Assembly: GCA_006503475.1 (NCBI GenBank)
Contig: RSEH01000286.1
Location: forward strand, 1-57,396
Length of the DNA: 57,396 bases
Origin: Stentor roeselii
Taxonomy: Eukaryota > Ciliophora > Heterotrichea > Heterotrichida > Stentoridae
Direction of reading: 5' to 3'
Positions 1 through 11,202 of the stretch are shown one piece after another. The position numbers and the translations under genes were made by a program. Positions within the stretch are counted from its first letter, which is position 1; every line of letters starts with the position of its first letter. The notes beneath the pieces were generated by a model. That model was given only the letters and a program-made list of their open reading frames with translations. It was not told the DNA's origin and made no database searches.

Positions 1-444
1 TGCACAACATGTGACAATGGATTTTATCTCCAGTCGAATACTCAATGTTCGTCTTGTCCAGCCGGGTGCAGTCTATGCACAGGAACAAGCTGCACTGCTT
101 GTTCACTTCTCAATGCTGAACCAAACGGAAACACTTGCCAGTGTAAGGCTGGATATTCTGGTTCTTCTTGTACAGTAAGTCAGTGTCCAAGTGGATGCCA
201 AATATGTTCATCACCAACCACATGCACAACATGTGACAATGGATTTTATCTCCAGTCGAATACTCAATGTTCGTCTTGTCCAGCCGGGTGCAGTCTATGC
301 ACAGGAACAAGCTGCACTGCTTGTTCACTTCTCAATGCTGAACCAAACGGAAACACTTGTCAGTGTAAGGCTGGATATTCTGGTTCTTATTGTACAGATA
401 TTCAGTGTCCAAGTGGATGCCAAATATGCTCATCACCAACCATA
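1..444 (+). repeat. 222-bp tandem coding repeat, two copies
   Basis: Bases 1-222 recur at 223-444 with only a handful of substitutions, several at the 3' end of the unit. Each unit encodes 74 residues with many cysteines. The next unit (from 445) has clearly diverged. The first copy may be part of a longer array to the left of the window. Confidence 0.9.
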
Positions 445-2715
445 TGCACAACGTGTATCGGTAATGCAACTTTGAATAATGGAAGTTGCACTTGCAACCT
501 TGGCTTTTATCTCCAGTCTAGTTATGAATGCTCGCCTTGCCCAAATGGATGTGATAAATGTACTGGTACTGCCTGCACTTCTTGTTTCGATACTTATGCT
601 ACTCCGACTGAAAATACTTGCCAATGTAATACTTCTTCACATTCTAAAATAATATCCAGTAAATGCATCTGCAATCCAGGCTTCCTCGGACCCACTGAGA
701 CCTTATGCAATAAAACATGCGATCAAACATGTAAAAATTGCAACTCTACCAACTGCCTGGAATGCAAATCATTAAACTCAATCCTTTCAGTCCAAAAATG
801 CTATTGTGCGACAGGTTATTACAACTCAGATGAAAACGGGCTATTCTGTGAAAAATGTCCAAAAGAGTGCAAAAGTTGTTTTTCAAACAAAACATGCTCA
901 GCTTGCATTTCTGAGAATTCAAAGCCAATAATCCCGAACGGTTGCAAATGCAACCCGGGGTATTGGTCAGACGGTAGTCTTATTCACCGTAATTCCTGCA
1001 AACAATGTAAAAAGGATTGCCTTTCTTGCTCTGCTTCCAATAATTGCGATGAATGTAAAGATAGCTCTTTGAATTCAGATTTAAATGGAAATTGTGTCAT
1101 GACATGCAAGAAAGATGAATATTTCTCAGGAGATGAATGTAAACCTTGCGGTAATCTTTGCATTCATTGCGAAAACTTTGTTGGATGCACAGCTTGCTCA
1201 GATTTTTCAACACTTTCGAAAAATAAGTGTTATTGCAACAAAGGATATAAGTTGATTCAAGGTTCTTGCAAAGTTAAGTATTTCAAGGGAACTCTTGAAG
1301 TTAACAGTGAAAATAAAGTAAAAATTAGTTTTGAGGAAGCAATTGAGCCAAGTCTTAAGCACTCAGATGTCAAAAAAGTAGAAATTTTTGGTGAAGAAAT
1401 TTCTTTTAGATTGTGGAAAAGATCTCCTTTAATCTATTATTTTAATTTGACCTTGAAAGACTCTATTGATAAATCAGAAGAAGTAACTATAAAACTTAAA
1501 TCCAAGTTGTATAGCATCAAGAATTTTACGTTGCTTAATTATACCTTCACCGGTTGGCTCAAACCTCGACGTGATACTGAGACCAATTATTTTTCTGTAC
1601 CAATCAATGCAATCGCTCAAATTTTATTTGCTACTACAGTAAGTCTTTCTTTACTTTCAAATCCATCAATATGCTGGTCTCTTTTAAACCATTTAGAATT
1701 GGTTATATTTTGGCCATTGAATTCACTTCCTTTCACTAATAAACTAAAGGATCTATCATCGAGCATTCTCGATTTAAATATCATTCCAAACGTTTTCGAG
1801 TTTTTTACAGACCCTAATTTATCTAGTAAACCAAACAAAAGAGCTCAAGAATTCGGTATTACTACTTCAGTTTTTATCTTAAACTTAGGAGTGAACATTA
1901 TGATTTTTTCTATAATTATTTTCATGTATCCTGTAATCAAACTGATGAATTACTTGGGAATCATGAAGTTAAAAACTGAGAAGCGATTGAAAGATTATAA
2001 ATTCAATTTTTTTATTCGGTTCATGATACAAAACCATCTTCAACTTGGGATTTTTTCAATAATTCAATGGAACTCTGTAAGGTTTATTTAGGAAATCAAT
2101 AGTGTTTTGTTTGGGTCAGCAAATGTATCGCTCGCGGTTTTAGGAACTGTAATTGAAATTTAGTTAGTTTTTGTTATTTCTCCGTTCTATTCTTTTATTA
2201 TTCTTTACAGATCGAATTTTGAAGACGAGGACTTCAGACAAGCATTTGGTAGCTTGATTTTTGAATTTAAAAATAATAAAGGAATCATTGGTTCAATATT
2301 TTACCCTATTTTCTTATTCAGAAGATTAGTCTATGCCTTTACTCAGATATTTTTGAATGAATATGCATTATTTCAGGCAATTTCTAATATCTTCTTTAAC
2401 CTGGTGCATTTATTCTATTTATTAAAAATTCTTCCGATTAAAGAAAAAACATTCTTTATTACTGAGTTGACTGGAGAAATTTGTACCTTGATTGTGTTTT
2501 GTTCTACCACACTTTTGCTTACTATTAAATCTGAATCTGGAATTAAGCTTCTGGAAGATATTGTTGTTTATTCTATTGTTTCGTGTTTTTTTATTCACTT
2601 ATTATGTAGTCTCTACACTTTCACTATTGAAGTCATTTCCTGGTATAAACGAATAGAAAAATCAAGAGCGTTGCAGATTGTCAAGGCTGCTAATCTGTAT
2701 ACTGAGAAGCTATAA
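1..2715 (+). CDS. Cysteine-rich multi-pass surface protein, 5'-truncated by window
   Basis: The frame is open from base 1, so the start lies outside the window. Three exons (1-2076, 2092-2148, 2164-2715) separated by two 15-nt introns give 894 residues. The first ~420 are dense in CxxC and CxxxC pairs, like the furin/EGF/GCC2-GCC3-type repeats of ciliate surface proteins. The N-terminal part is a tandem 74-residue unit (bases 1-222 and 223-444 nearly identical). A cysteine-free stretch of ~120 residues follows, then several hydrophobic segments. Splicing joins two otherwise separate ORFs into one continuous membrane region, which supports both introns. The probable role is a plasma-membrane protein with a large extracellular Cys-rich region; ligand and function are not inferable. 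The gene starting at 55994 is of the same general type. Confidence 0.85.
2077..2091 (+). other. 15-nt spliceosomal intron (phase 0)
   Basis: GTAAGGTTTATTTAG. Unspliced, its last codon is an in-frame TAG; removal continues the frame into GAA ATC AAT. Position 10 is A. Confidence 0.85.
2149..2163 (+). other. 15-nt spliceosomal intron (phase 0)
   Basis: GTAATTGAAATTTAG. Unspliced, it ends the frame at its terminal TAG; removal fuses a 19-codon exon to the downstream membrane-spanning region. Position 10 is A. Confidence 0.85.
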
Positions 2716-3241
2716 TTAGATTGGGATTAATTTAGTTTAGATTAATAAAAAATATTTCTTTATAAAAAATACCTCGTTCAAATATTCTTATGTTAAGCGA
2801 TTCATCGAGATTTTTCTTTCATTTTTGATTAAATCATAGTTTCTTTAGTTATTTACTATCAAATGGTTCTTATATTTTTAGATTAATACAATAATACAAC
2901 ATTAATATAATTAAATAAAACCAAATAAATGTTCAAGGTAATTGCCTTTATATTTAATATAACCTAACCAAATCAATATTAATCAACAACTCAGCAGAAA
3001 TATTTATGAGCTATAGTTTTTGTAATGGTTATTAAAGATGATTTCGAACTTTACTCAGATACAATCAAATTAAAACTTCCGTCTGATGGTGAAAACTCTA
3101 TGATCGTTTAAATAAAGTAAATAGAAGATTTTAAGGAAGATTTAAGTTAATGAATATGAAATCATTATATCTCATGTTCTAATAATGAAATTAAGAAAAC
3201 TTTTATTTAGGTTATCACAAAACTACTTCTAATGCTATCTA
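2716..3241. other. AT-rich intergenic region
   Basis: This lies between the 3' ends of two convergent surface-protein genes. No gene was found. A short ATG-initiated frame of 28 codons (3025-3111) reads acceptably but then meets TAA repeatedly; it may be a relic or chance. Confidence 0.5.
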
Positions 3242-6200
3242 TTAATTAATGCTCATAACAGAAATATTCATTTCAGAAGCATCTTTAAAACAAGATTTTT
3301 TCTCTAAGTAAATTTCAGCTGATTCTTCTTTTTTATCATCAACCTGGGTTACTGGATGAATTTTTTGTGCCCAGACATCAAACCTTCCCCCAAAGACTCT
3401 TCTGCATATTCGAGCTTTTAAGTAGAGCTTAGCAAAAAAGAAAGAAAAAGTAAGATAGGTCCAATACGATAAAAACATAAAATTGCTAAGAACCATCACA
3501 ACAAATACAATGATTTTCGCATCTTCTGAAAGATCTCCAGTGAGAAAAAAGATTCCAGAGTAAATGGTGACCGCACTGACCACGATAGACATCAATTCAA
3601 GAGTATTCAACTGGTCATTGATATAAGGCTGAAACCTGAGCTGCAATAAAAAGCTGATGAGAATGACAATAAAAGTGCACAAAGCTTGAATAGGAATGGA
3701 AATCTTTGAAAGAAACACAAAAAAGATAATGATAAGCAATTTCCTTAAAATAATCAAAAACTCCCAATAATAAAATTCATCTGAAAAACCATTGTAAAGA
3801 AATCCATACTTCAACTTTTGACGATCATCCTGCAGATTTTTACTGTTTTTTCTCAAAGTAAACAGAAGTGACAAAGGAAAACTAATGCAAAAAGTAATAA
3901 TACTTGGCAGGGCAACTGTATGAGTAAAAATTAAGTGAGTTGACTCCCAACATTTGATATTCATGTAACTTGTCAAATAAAAGTCATCATTTTCCATCTC
4001 AGTGCAAAAAAACGTGAGAAAGTTGAGTCTGATGACAGACGGGTAAAAGAAAAACAACTGGACGATGACTGTGCCGATGAACTTTTCCATCACCTTCTCA
4101 GAATGTTTCAGTTTTTTCCAAAGCAGCCAAAAAATCATGCTACAGATAAAACAGATCACAGGTGTCAACGAAATGATTAAAACCTTCGAGAAGAAAGGGT
4201 TGAAATACTCTGATAAGAAACAGTCAAATGAAATGAACTCGTCTGAACTAGATGATGCTTTTTTTTGCACTTTGAACAATTCTTTTACAAGTCTTGGCCA
4301 GTCCAACTCGAATCCTATCGTCAGCGAAACAAGTTGCAGGTAATTGATGATGATCTTCAAGTATATTGAAGTAACTGACCTCTCTTTGTAAACTGACTGA
4401 AGAGTAAACCAACTTTGAAATGCTAAAAATCCTGCAACAAGAATCAAAATTGTAACAATTCTGCCGATATTTAAATCCTTTTCGAGACATTCACTACATT
4501 CATTCCCCTGGGAGATAGAAAAGCCTTGACTGCACACTTGACAAAGATTCCCTTTATAACCTTTTTCACACTTAGTAGAGTTGTAGTCTCCAAGACAAGC
4601 CTTTTTATTAAAACATTTAAAAATCTGATCAGTTCTGTTATTTCTTCTCCAATATCCAGGCTTTGCATAAATCAAATCTTTCCCATGACATTCTGCGCCG
4701 TCAGGACAATCCAAACATCTTTTCCCAGGTTTCAAGCTATAAAACTTATCTTCACATTTTTGACAATGATTTTCTTGAACAAACTGCTCACCAGCAATAC
4801 AGTCTCTAAGTAAAATCGGAATTTCTAATACTGAAGTGTTTTGATTGTCGTTCGATTCAATTTTAATCAGAATTTGAGATTCACTTTTTGGAGCTCCGAA
4901 AATCTTTATTTCAGGAAATTCGACTAAACCTTCGGAGGCTTTAGAGATGTACTGACCTTCAATCTTGAAAAATGAATTTTCTGAATAAAGCAGAAGCTTT
5001 GTTGAGTTGTCTGTAAGAACTGTCTGGTTGTAATGGTCTTTCAGGCTTATCTTCAAAGGAGATGGACTTGGCTCGCCTGGAGGAAAGATTTGACTTGAAA
5101 GAGAACGAGATGAACTTTCAAGTTGCAGTGATTCGGTGAATGACCCTATGTTGGGACCGTAATAAGCTTTGTTTGATGAAAAAATTAGAGAGTTTAATCG
5201 GGGTTTTAAGGAATACCATTGAATTGCTCCTCCACTTTGAGATGCTGAGTTTTTTATGAAGTTTGATGATGATATATTCAGGGATGAGGAAATATCGAGA
5301 GTCAATTGGTATATTGCTCCCCCTTGACTTTTTTCTGAAATAGCACGGTTTGAAGTAAAGTTTGAGTTATCTATATTATAAGAGGAGTCTTTCAGCATCA
5401 AACTTCCTCCATTCTGACCCACACATGAATTGAAACTAGATGAATTAATATAATTGATTTTTCCATATCTATCCTGGTGTGAATACAAGCATCCTCCATC
5501 ATTTTCAGCTTTAAGAGACTCAAAAATAACAAGATTCAAGTTAACCTTCAAACAACCATAACAATAAATTCCAGTTCCAGCTTCAGATATTCCATCTAAA
5601 TAATCCATACATCTAATAACTGAGTCATTAAGCACAATAGTTGAATTATTATCGCTCTTAAAAGCTATGCCAGAGAAATTCTGGACATTAACTCGATGAC
5701 CAAAGCATTCAGAATTAAAGCTCAAATAAATCAAGCTGGAAGACTTGCCAAATTTCACATCAATGACATCCATGTGAATAAATTCTAGAACTCTGTTTAT
5801 TTCTTACGAGCTTAAAGAGTAAATCAAATTTCCACTGCCATAACTAATCCTTGAAAACTTGCATCCAAGACATTTAAAAGAACTTTCACTCGTTTTAATC
5901 AAACTTCCTGAAGTTTTTTCAGAACTATTCAAAAATTGACTGTGAAAAACCTCAACTTCACTACTGTCTTCTGCTCTGATACAAGAAAATAACCCGACAT
6001 GGCCAATAAACCTCGAATTGTTGAGTTTCAATGAAGACTCATAAGTCACGTGAATTCCTGCTGAACCATTTGAGGTATTTTCGATGAAATCACTGTGATC
6101 AATGCTCAGATTTGACTCTAAGAGAAAAATCGTATTGATTTCAAATGCGCGATTGAATTTGAATGTGGAGTAGTTAATTTTGCTTAAAAAACTAGAAGAG

Positions 6201-8752
6201 TGCTGAATGAACAGAACTGAGCCTCTAAACCCTGTATTGTTGAGTAAAAGAGTATTGTTCATTTGCAGAGATGACTGGTTTTCTAGAAAAATTATTGATT
6301 TATGAAGAGATTCATTTGAGTCAAATATCACGTCAAATAATATCACTTGAGAATAATAAATGCAATATAGAAGTGAGTCAAAAGGGTTAGAGTTTCGGAT
6401 AATATAGGATGAGATGAGTTTCAAAACGGCCCCAACACTTCCAGATATTAAAAGACGTTTGTTAAACTCAAAAGTTGACCCGAAATCGGTGTAGTCACTC
6501 AAAGAAATCGAGATGATTGTATTCGAAATATTTGAAAACAAACAATTATTTGTTATTAAAGTGTTATAATCAGATTTTTTTTGAAAGGAAATTGATGATG
6601 CAAGTGAATTAAGGAATTTAGAGTTTTTTATTGTTACATTTGAAGACGATACTATATAAATATTCGGTGAGCTTCCTACATTTTCTGAAAATTGGCAATT
6701 GAATATTTGAATATTCCCTTTAGATGACAGAATCGATATAATAATTCCTGAAATTCCTTCAAATCTTGAATTTCTTATGAAACTGTTACGATATTCAGAT
6801 AAAAATAATGAATTTTCAAATTGTATCATTCCTAATGAACCTTTTGAATGTTTTATAGTTATATTTTCGATCAAAATGTCAACTTTTATTGTTGATATTG
6901 ATGAACCAAGACTCACAATATCATCTGAAATATTAAAAAAGATAGAATTTTTCAGAGAAAACGAGGAGATATCGATAAAATTGAGTGTTAAGATAGAGTT
7001 TAATTGACTAGATGAGTTGTTAATAGTAAAATTATCAATATTTATTGAATTGCACGATGCAACACGAATAGAACCATAAGAATCATTGATCAATGAGTTC
7101 ATTATATTCATTTGAATGGCACCTGATTTAGTTTGTATTGACATTAAATAGTATTTTTCATTAGTCATACTGTTGTTAAGTAGGATGAGATTATCTAGTA
7201 AGCATTCATATAGTATGTAAAAGTAAAACAAGTGATAATTTGATGCAGAATTAGACAAACTGATTAAAGTTGTTATATTCATAACTGAAACAGTATCAGC
7301 TTTTAAAACTGGTCCGTAGTTATTACTGAGTCTTAAATCTTCAATATATAATAAACCTATATTCTCAAAGTTGAGTAAAAAAACTGAAGATGATTCTAAT
7401 TTTGGATTATATATAATTTTGAAATAAATTCTCTCATCTTTCATAATTTCATTCATTATGTCTATGGCTATATCATTTTTTATGCTGTTGTCCTTTATTG
7501 TTATGCCAGAGAGCATAACTTGCTTCAATTTTGAAATACTTATTTGAAAAGGACTGTAATTTCTAAGAAATTCTAAGTTTGAGAGCTTGAAATTCAAAAA
7601 ATTATCAGAATTCTGATTAAATTCATCAAAATCTGAGATCGCTGATATAGCTGCATTGAATATACTATCGGTAAACTTGCAATTCTCAATAAACACAGTC
7701 TGAAAAATCGTATAATACTCGATTTCTATAAAGTTAGTAGCAATACTTTCAGAAAAGATCGAATTTCTGATAAAAAAGCTTAAATTATTGTCATCATAAT
7801 TCGATTTTAGACTCTCCTGAGAAACTTCTATCAAATTTCCATTCAAAACATTAAGTGAAAATTTACAGTCTTCAATCAATAAATTTTTTATATCATATAA
7901 TTGAATAAAGTTTAAGTAACCTGAATAAATATTTTTTTTCATTTCTAAGTTTTTTATCGTTAAATCAATAACCTTGAGATACATGAAATTCCCCAATAAT
8001 AAATTTGTATCGATTTCAAACCCATTGTTAAGTAGTTCCACATTTCCTTCCTCATAGACAAAAGAATCGATTAATGATTTGTCTGAAGAAATAACAGATT
8101 CTTTTACAATAATATTGGAAAAGTCTACCTTTTTGAATGTAGCTTTTCCTAATTCGATTGAAAGGATGCCGCTATATCCCATCCTAAAGTCAGAAAAAGC
8201 AACATTTTCAAGTTCAATTGAAACTTGACTAACCAAAAAGTAAATTTTATTAAAATCTTCACAGTAGGAAGACTCAAGATACTGAGAACTTTCCAAAACT
8301 TCTCCACGGTCATTAATCACATCAGAGCCTTTGTGAGTAACCAAAGGACAATAGGTGCAAGATTCGCATCCTGACTTGAATGGAAACTGATGACTAAATT
8401 TGAGATTTCTCAAAATAGTTGGAGCTTCTATCAAAATTTGCACTGCAACATTTTGAAGAAGAATGATGGGCCGTGTTCCAACTGGATAGCAGTTAGTCGT
8501 TACTCCAGGCTCACATAAAATCCCTTCAATTACAAGTTTTTCGCTTGCAACTTGGTTTAGGTTAATCAAAGTTGAATATTTCAACTTGAAATTTCCTTCT
8601 ACTAGCTGGAGATTAGTTCTAGGACACTCAATACCATTCAAAAGACTTTCAAAGTCATCTGAATTGACGCTTTCAGAAAAGGTGATTACTTCTGGAGAAC
8701 AAATTTGCCCCACAACAACAGCCAGATTTAATGCAACAAGACAAAAAACCAT
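3242..8752 (-). CDS. Giant beta-helix / cysteine-rich multi-TM surface protein
   Basis: Two exons (8752-5808 and 5792-3242) joined across a 15-nt intron encode 1831 residues. The ATG opens a hydrophobic signal peptide (MVFCLVALNLAVVV, then GQIC). The first ~1150 residues are Asn/Ser-rich with recurring short strands of the pectin-lyase/polymorphic-membrane-protein kind, predicting a right-handed beta-helix. A compact cysteine module follows (CPDGAECHG, PGYWR, CEKGYKGNLCQVC), a combination common in large ciliate and oomycete membrane proteins, and then about eight hydrophobic segments and a short polar tail. Expected topology is extracellular helix, Cys stalk and multi-pass C-terminus. It is convergent with the previous Cys-rich gene. 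Ligand unknown. Confidence 0.85.
5793..5807 (-). other. 15-nt spliceosomal intron (phase 2)
   Basis: On the minus strand: GTAAGAAATAAACAG. Retention gives TCG TAA, an in-frame stop. Splicing reads through TCA GTT CTA GAA to the ATG of the downstream ORF, joining 982- and 843-residue ORFs. Position 10 is A. Confidence 0.9.
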
Positions 8753-8858
8753 TATAATATTGATTAATTTTCTGTTTTTCTCTAATCAGAACCTGATAAC
8801 TGGCTCCTCCAATCAGCCTTTACTAAATTTATTTATTAACCAATAAAAATGGATGGGT

Positions 8859-9170
8859 TCAGTTCCCTCTGTCACTCTTTTTTATTCTCCTAGTTTCCTT
8901 CAAACATGTCCTTATCACTTGCTCTGACGTCTTGGTTTTTCCTGAATTGAATGCGGACTCTAGCAAGTAGTTATTCATAGTCAGGATCTGTGAAAGGAGT
9001 TGTTCAGGAAAATATTTAATAAAAGAAAAGCTGAAAAAAGTTTCTACATCTTCGCAAGTATTTTCAATGAGTTTGACTTTTAATTTTCCGATATGACCTC
9101 TGGTGGCAAATTTGATAGTCCTGAGTGAATTGGGTTTATTCAAGAACTGTCTGGAATTATTGAATAATTA
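8859..9170 (-). pseudogene. Coding relic without start codon
   Basis: About 100 codons are open on the minus strand, with an ordinary composition (Glu, Lys, Phe, Leu, Thr) and coding-like codons. There is no ATG near its 5' end, a TAA lies directly upstream, and the only internal ATG is near its middle. No family recognised. An open run this long is unexpected by chance in such AT-rich DNA, so it is called a remnant exon rather than a gene. Confidence 0.4.
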
Positions 9171-9889
9171 AGAATTTTGAGTATCCTTAGTACGAATAGT
9201 TAGCCAAAAACTTAAGAAAAGGTTTAAAGTCTTTCTTAGTGTTGTTATTATTTAGGGACTTTACGTGTTTAACATGGAAGAGATCAGCAGATGCTTTGAC
9301 TACAAATCTTTTGGTGAGTCCTGATTTGTGAGTATTGGAGACTTGTAATGAAGTTGACGAAGGTGATCGGAATGAATATTATTTGAAGTAGACAGATATT
9401 ACACATGAACCAGTTGTTGAAAAAGTAAATATCTACTTAGGATAAGGTTTATAAATAATTATTCCTATGTGGAGCTCAGTTCAAGGATTGATTTCATTTT
9501 CTTTAACATAATTCAGAGACCTGAAGAAGTCCAGGGTACCGATATCGTTAATGGCCTAAGGTATGAAAGTTTAAAGTTTTCTTGATAGATAATTATTCAA
9601 GGTTTTGGATCTTGCCTTAATAATTAAAGGATTTTATAAGACTTCGATTTTTACTGGTAACAGGATGACCTTTTTGATAATAAATTTAATTCAAAAGAAT
9701 ATATGCGATAATCTGAATAAAAAACTATTTTAAATGTTTATCCTTAGTTATTTCATAATCATTTTCTCTAAAATATAAATATTATATAATCTCTCCCAAT
9801 TTTTGTAAATTCTTATATTATAATAAGCTCAATATAAAATCATCTCTAAACTTAAACTTATATTTTATTAAAAATCAACATTCTGCAAT

Positions 9890-10548
9890 TTTTGTCTTGA
9901 TCAAAGCTGATTTCCTCGTAACACTCTCAACCTTTTCTAAACCTCAGATATCTTCGGAAGATTGACTCGAGCAGGTCTAAAATATAAAAAACTTCCACTT
10001 CTTATGCCCCATTGATCAGGAATTTTAAGCATTACTTGAAGAACTTCTGACTTTTATTGACAAGAATATCAAAAAAAATTCATATTTTAACAATTTCAAC
10101 GAATTTCATGAAAACCTGACTTTTATGCATTTCAGGTCATGATGTCGAAACTGGAAAATATTATCCTCAAAGAGTTTATCCTAATGGCGATTCCTAGACT
10201 AAAAATGGAGATTTGAGGTTAACTGATACTGGAATCCTATACTTGACTTGAGAATTCTTCATCCACTTCAAACTTTCTAAGTTTTAAAAAGTCTTTAAGC
10301 ACGAGTTTATAGAAATGAAGCCTCTTTGGTGGATAGAGTCCCAATGAACAAGAAATTTCATTCACTGATCATTTTTCACTTTGTGATACCCTCAACTCGC
10401 ATCTAAAGACTCACTTTGAACTTTTTTTCAAAGGAATTTGGTATCTATGGTAATTTTCTATTTTTCACTGAAAATGACCCTGTAATATTATTAATTGAAC
10501 TAATTCTAAAAAATAACAAACAAGATATTAAATTAGTGTAATTCAAAC
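9890..10548 (+). pseudogene. Multiply interrupted coding relic
   Basis: This segment is less AT-rich than its flanks and can be read as protein-like sequence only by changing frame at least twice (near 10130 and 10240) and passing several stops. The best stretches are 9990-10130 (rich in GAA and Leu codons), 10137-10240 and 10390-10548. Most interrupting stops are TAA or TAG. No homologue is recognised. It is called a decayed gene; masked-stop reading of AT-rich DNA is permissive, so confidence is limited. Confidence 0.35.
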
Positions 10549-11202
10549 AATTTTGTTTGGATAAAATATTTAATGAAAAATAGCCCAAATGTTCAACTTA
10601 CGCTTATTTTCATTAAAAGAAGTATTTTTGTTGTTCTAAATAACTTTGAACCCTATCTAAGGAAATTAAGTTTACTATAACAAAGAATAAACAAAATAAA
10701 GTTAATTTAAACAATGTTATTTCCTTGTAAGTTTTTAATGATAAATTGATAGAAGTATTCAAGTAAAGATTTGATAAGGCTTAGTAAATTTTGTTTTTTA
10801 TCAATTCGTATTACATTTTACCTAATAATAAAGGCTATTCAGCCAAAGATAATCAAATTCAGTGCTTATCTATTGAAGTAACTAATTTTTTAATCTTTAA
10901 TTGCCTAAACCTTGAACTTTCGATTAGGCCTATATTTTCTTCAAAAAAATTTCACAGCAAGGTATGAAAAAAGGTTCCTAGTCATTAATAAAAGCAGATC
11001 ATTCATCATAGCATCGAGTAAATACATATGAATTCTGTAAGTTTTCAAATAATTCTATCGCCTATGATATTTAATTTTATAACTAATTATAATTAAAAAG
11101 TGAATATTCATGATATAAATACGAAAACATCAAAAATTTATACATTCTATACACTATTATATTTAATAAATAAACAATCAAATGAAATATAAACTATCTA
11201 AA

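Larger units (their letters stand above)
8753..11202. other. 2.4-kb gene-free region with coding relics
   Basis: No intact gene was found. The part up to ~10.55 kb contains stretches that look like former exons on both strands (entries below), interrupted by stops and frame changes. From ~10.55 to 11.2 kb it is plain AT-rich DNA with nothing recognisable. Confidence 0.6.

Noticed and set aside
175-183. GTAAGTCAG as a 9-nt intron
   Set aside because: Too short, and the aligned second repeat copy reads through the position in the same frame.
9150-11000. Alternative genetic code (TAA/TAG = Gln, TGA = Trp) in relic regions
   Set aside because: With stops masked these regions read protein-like in more than one frame, so the test is weak. 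Long intact genes nearby never use in-frame stops, TGA terminates real genes, and in the CHMP7 relic the stops replace Lys and Gly codons.
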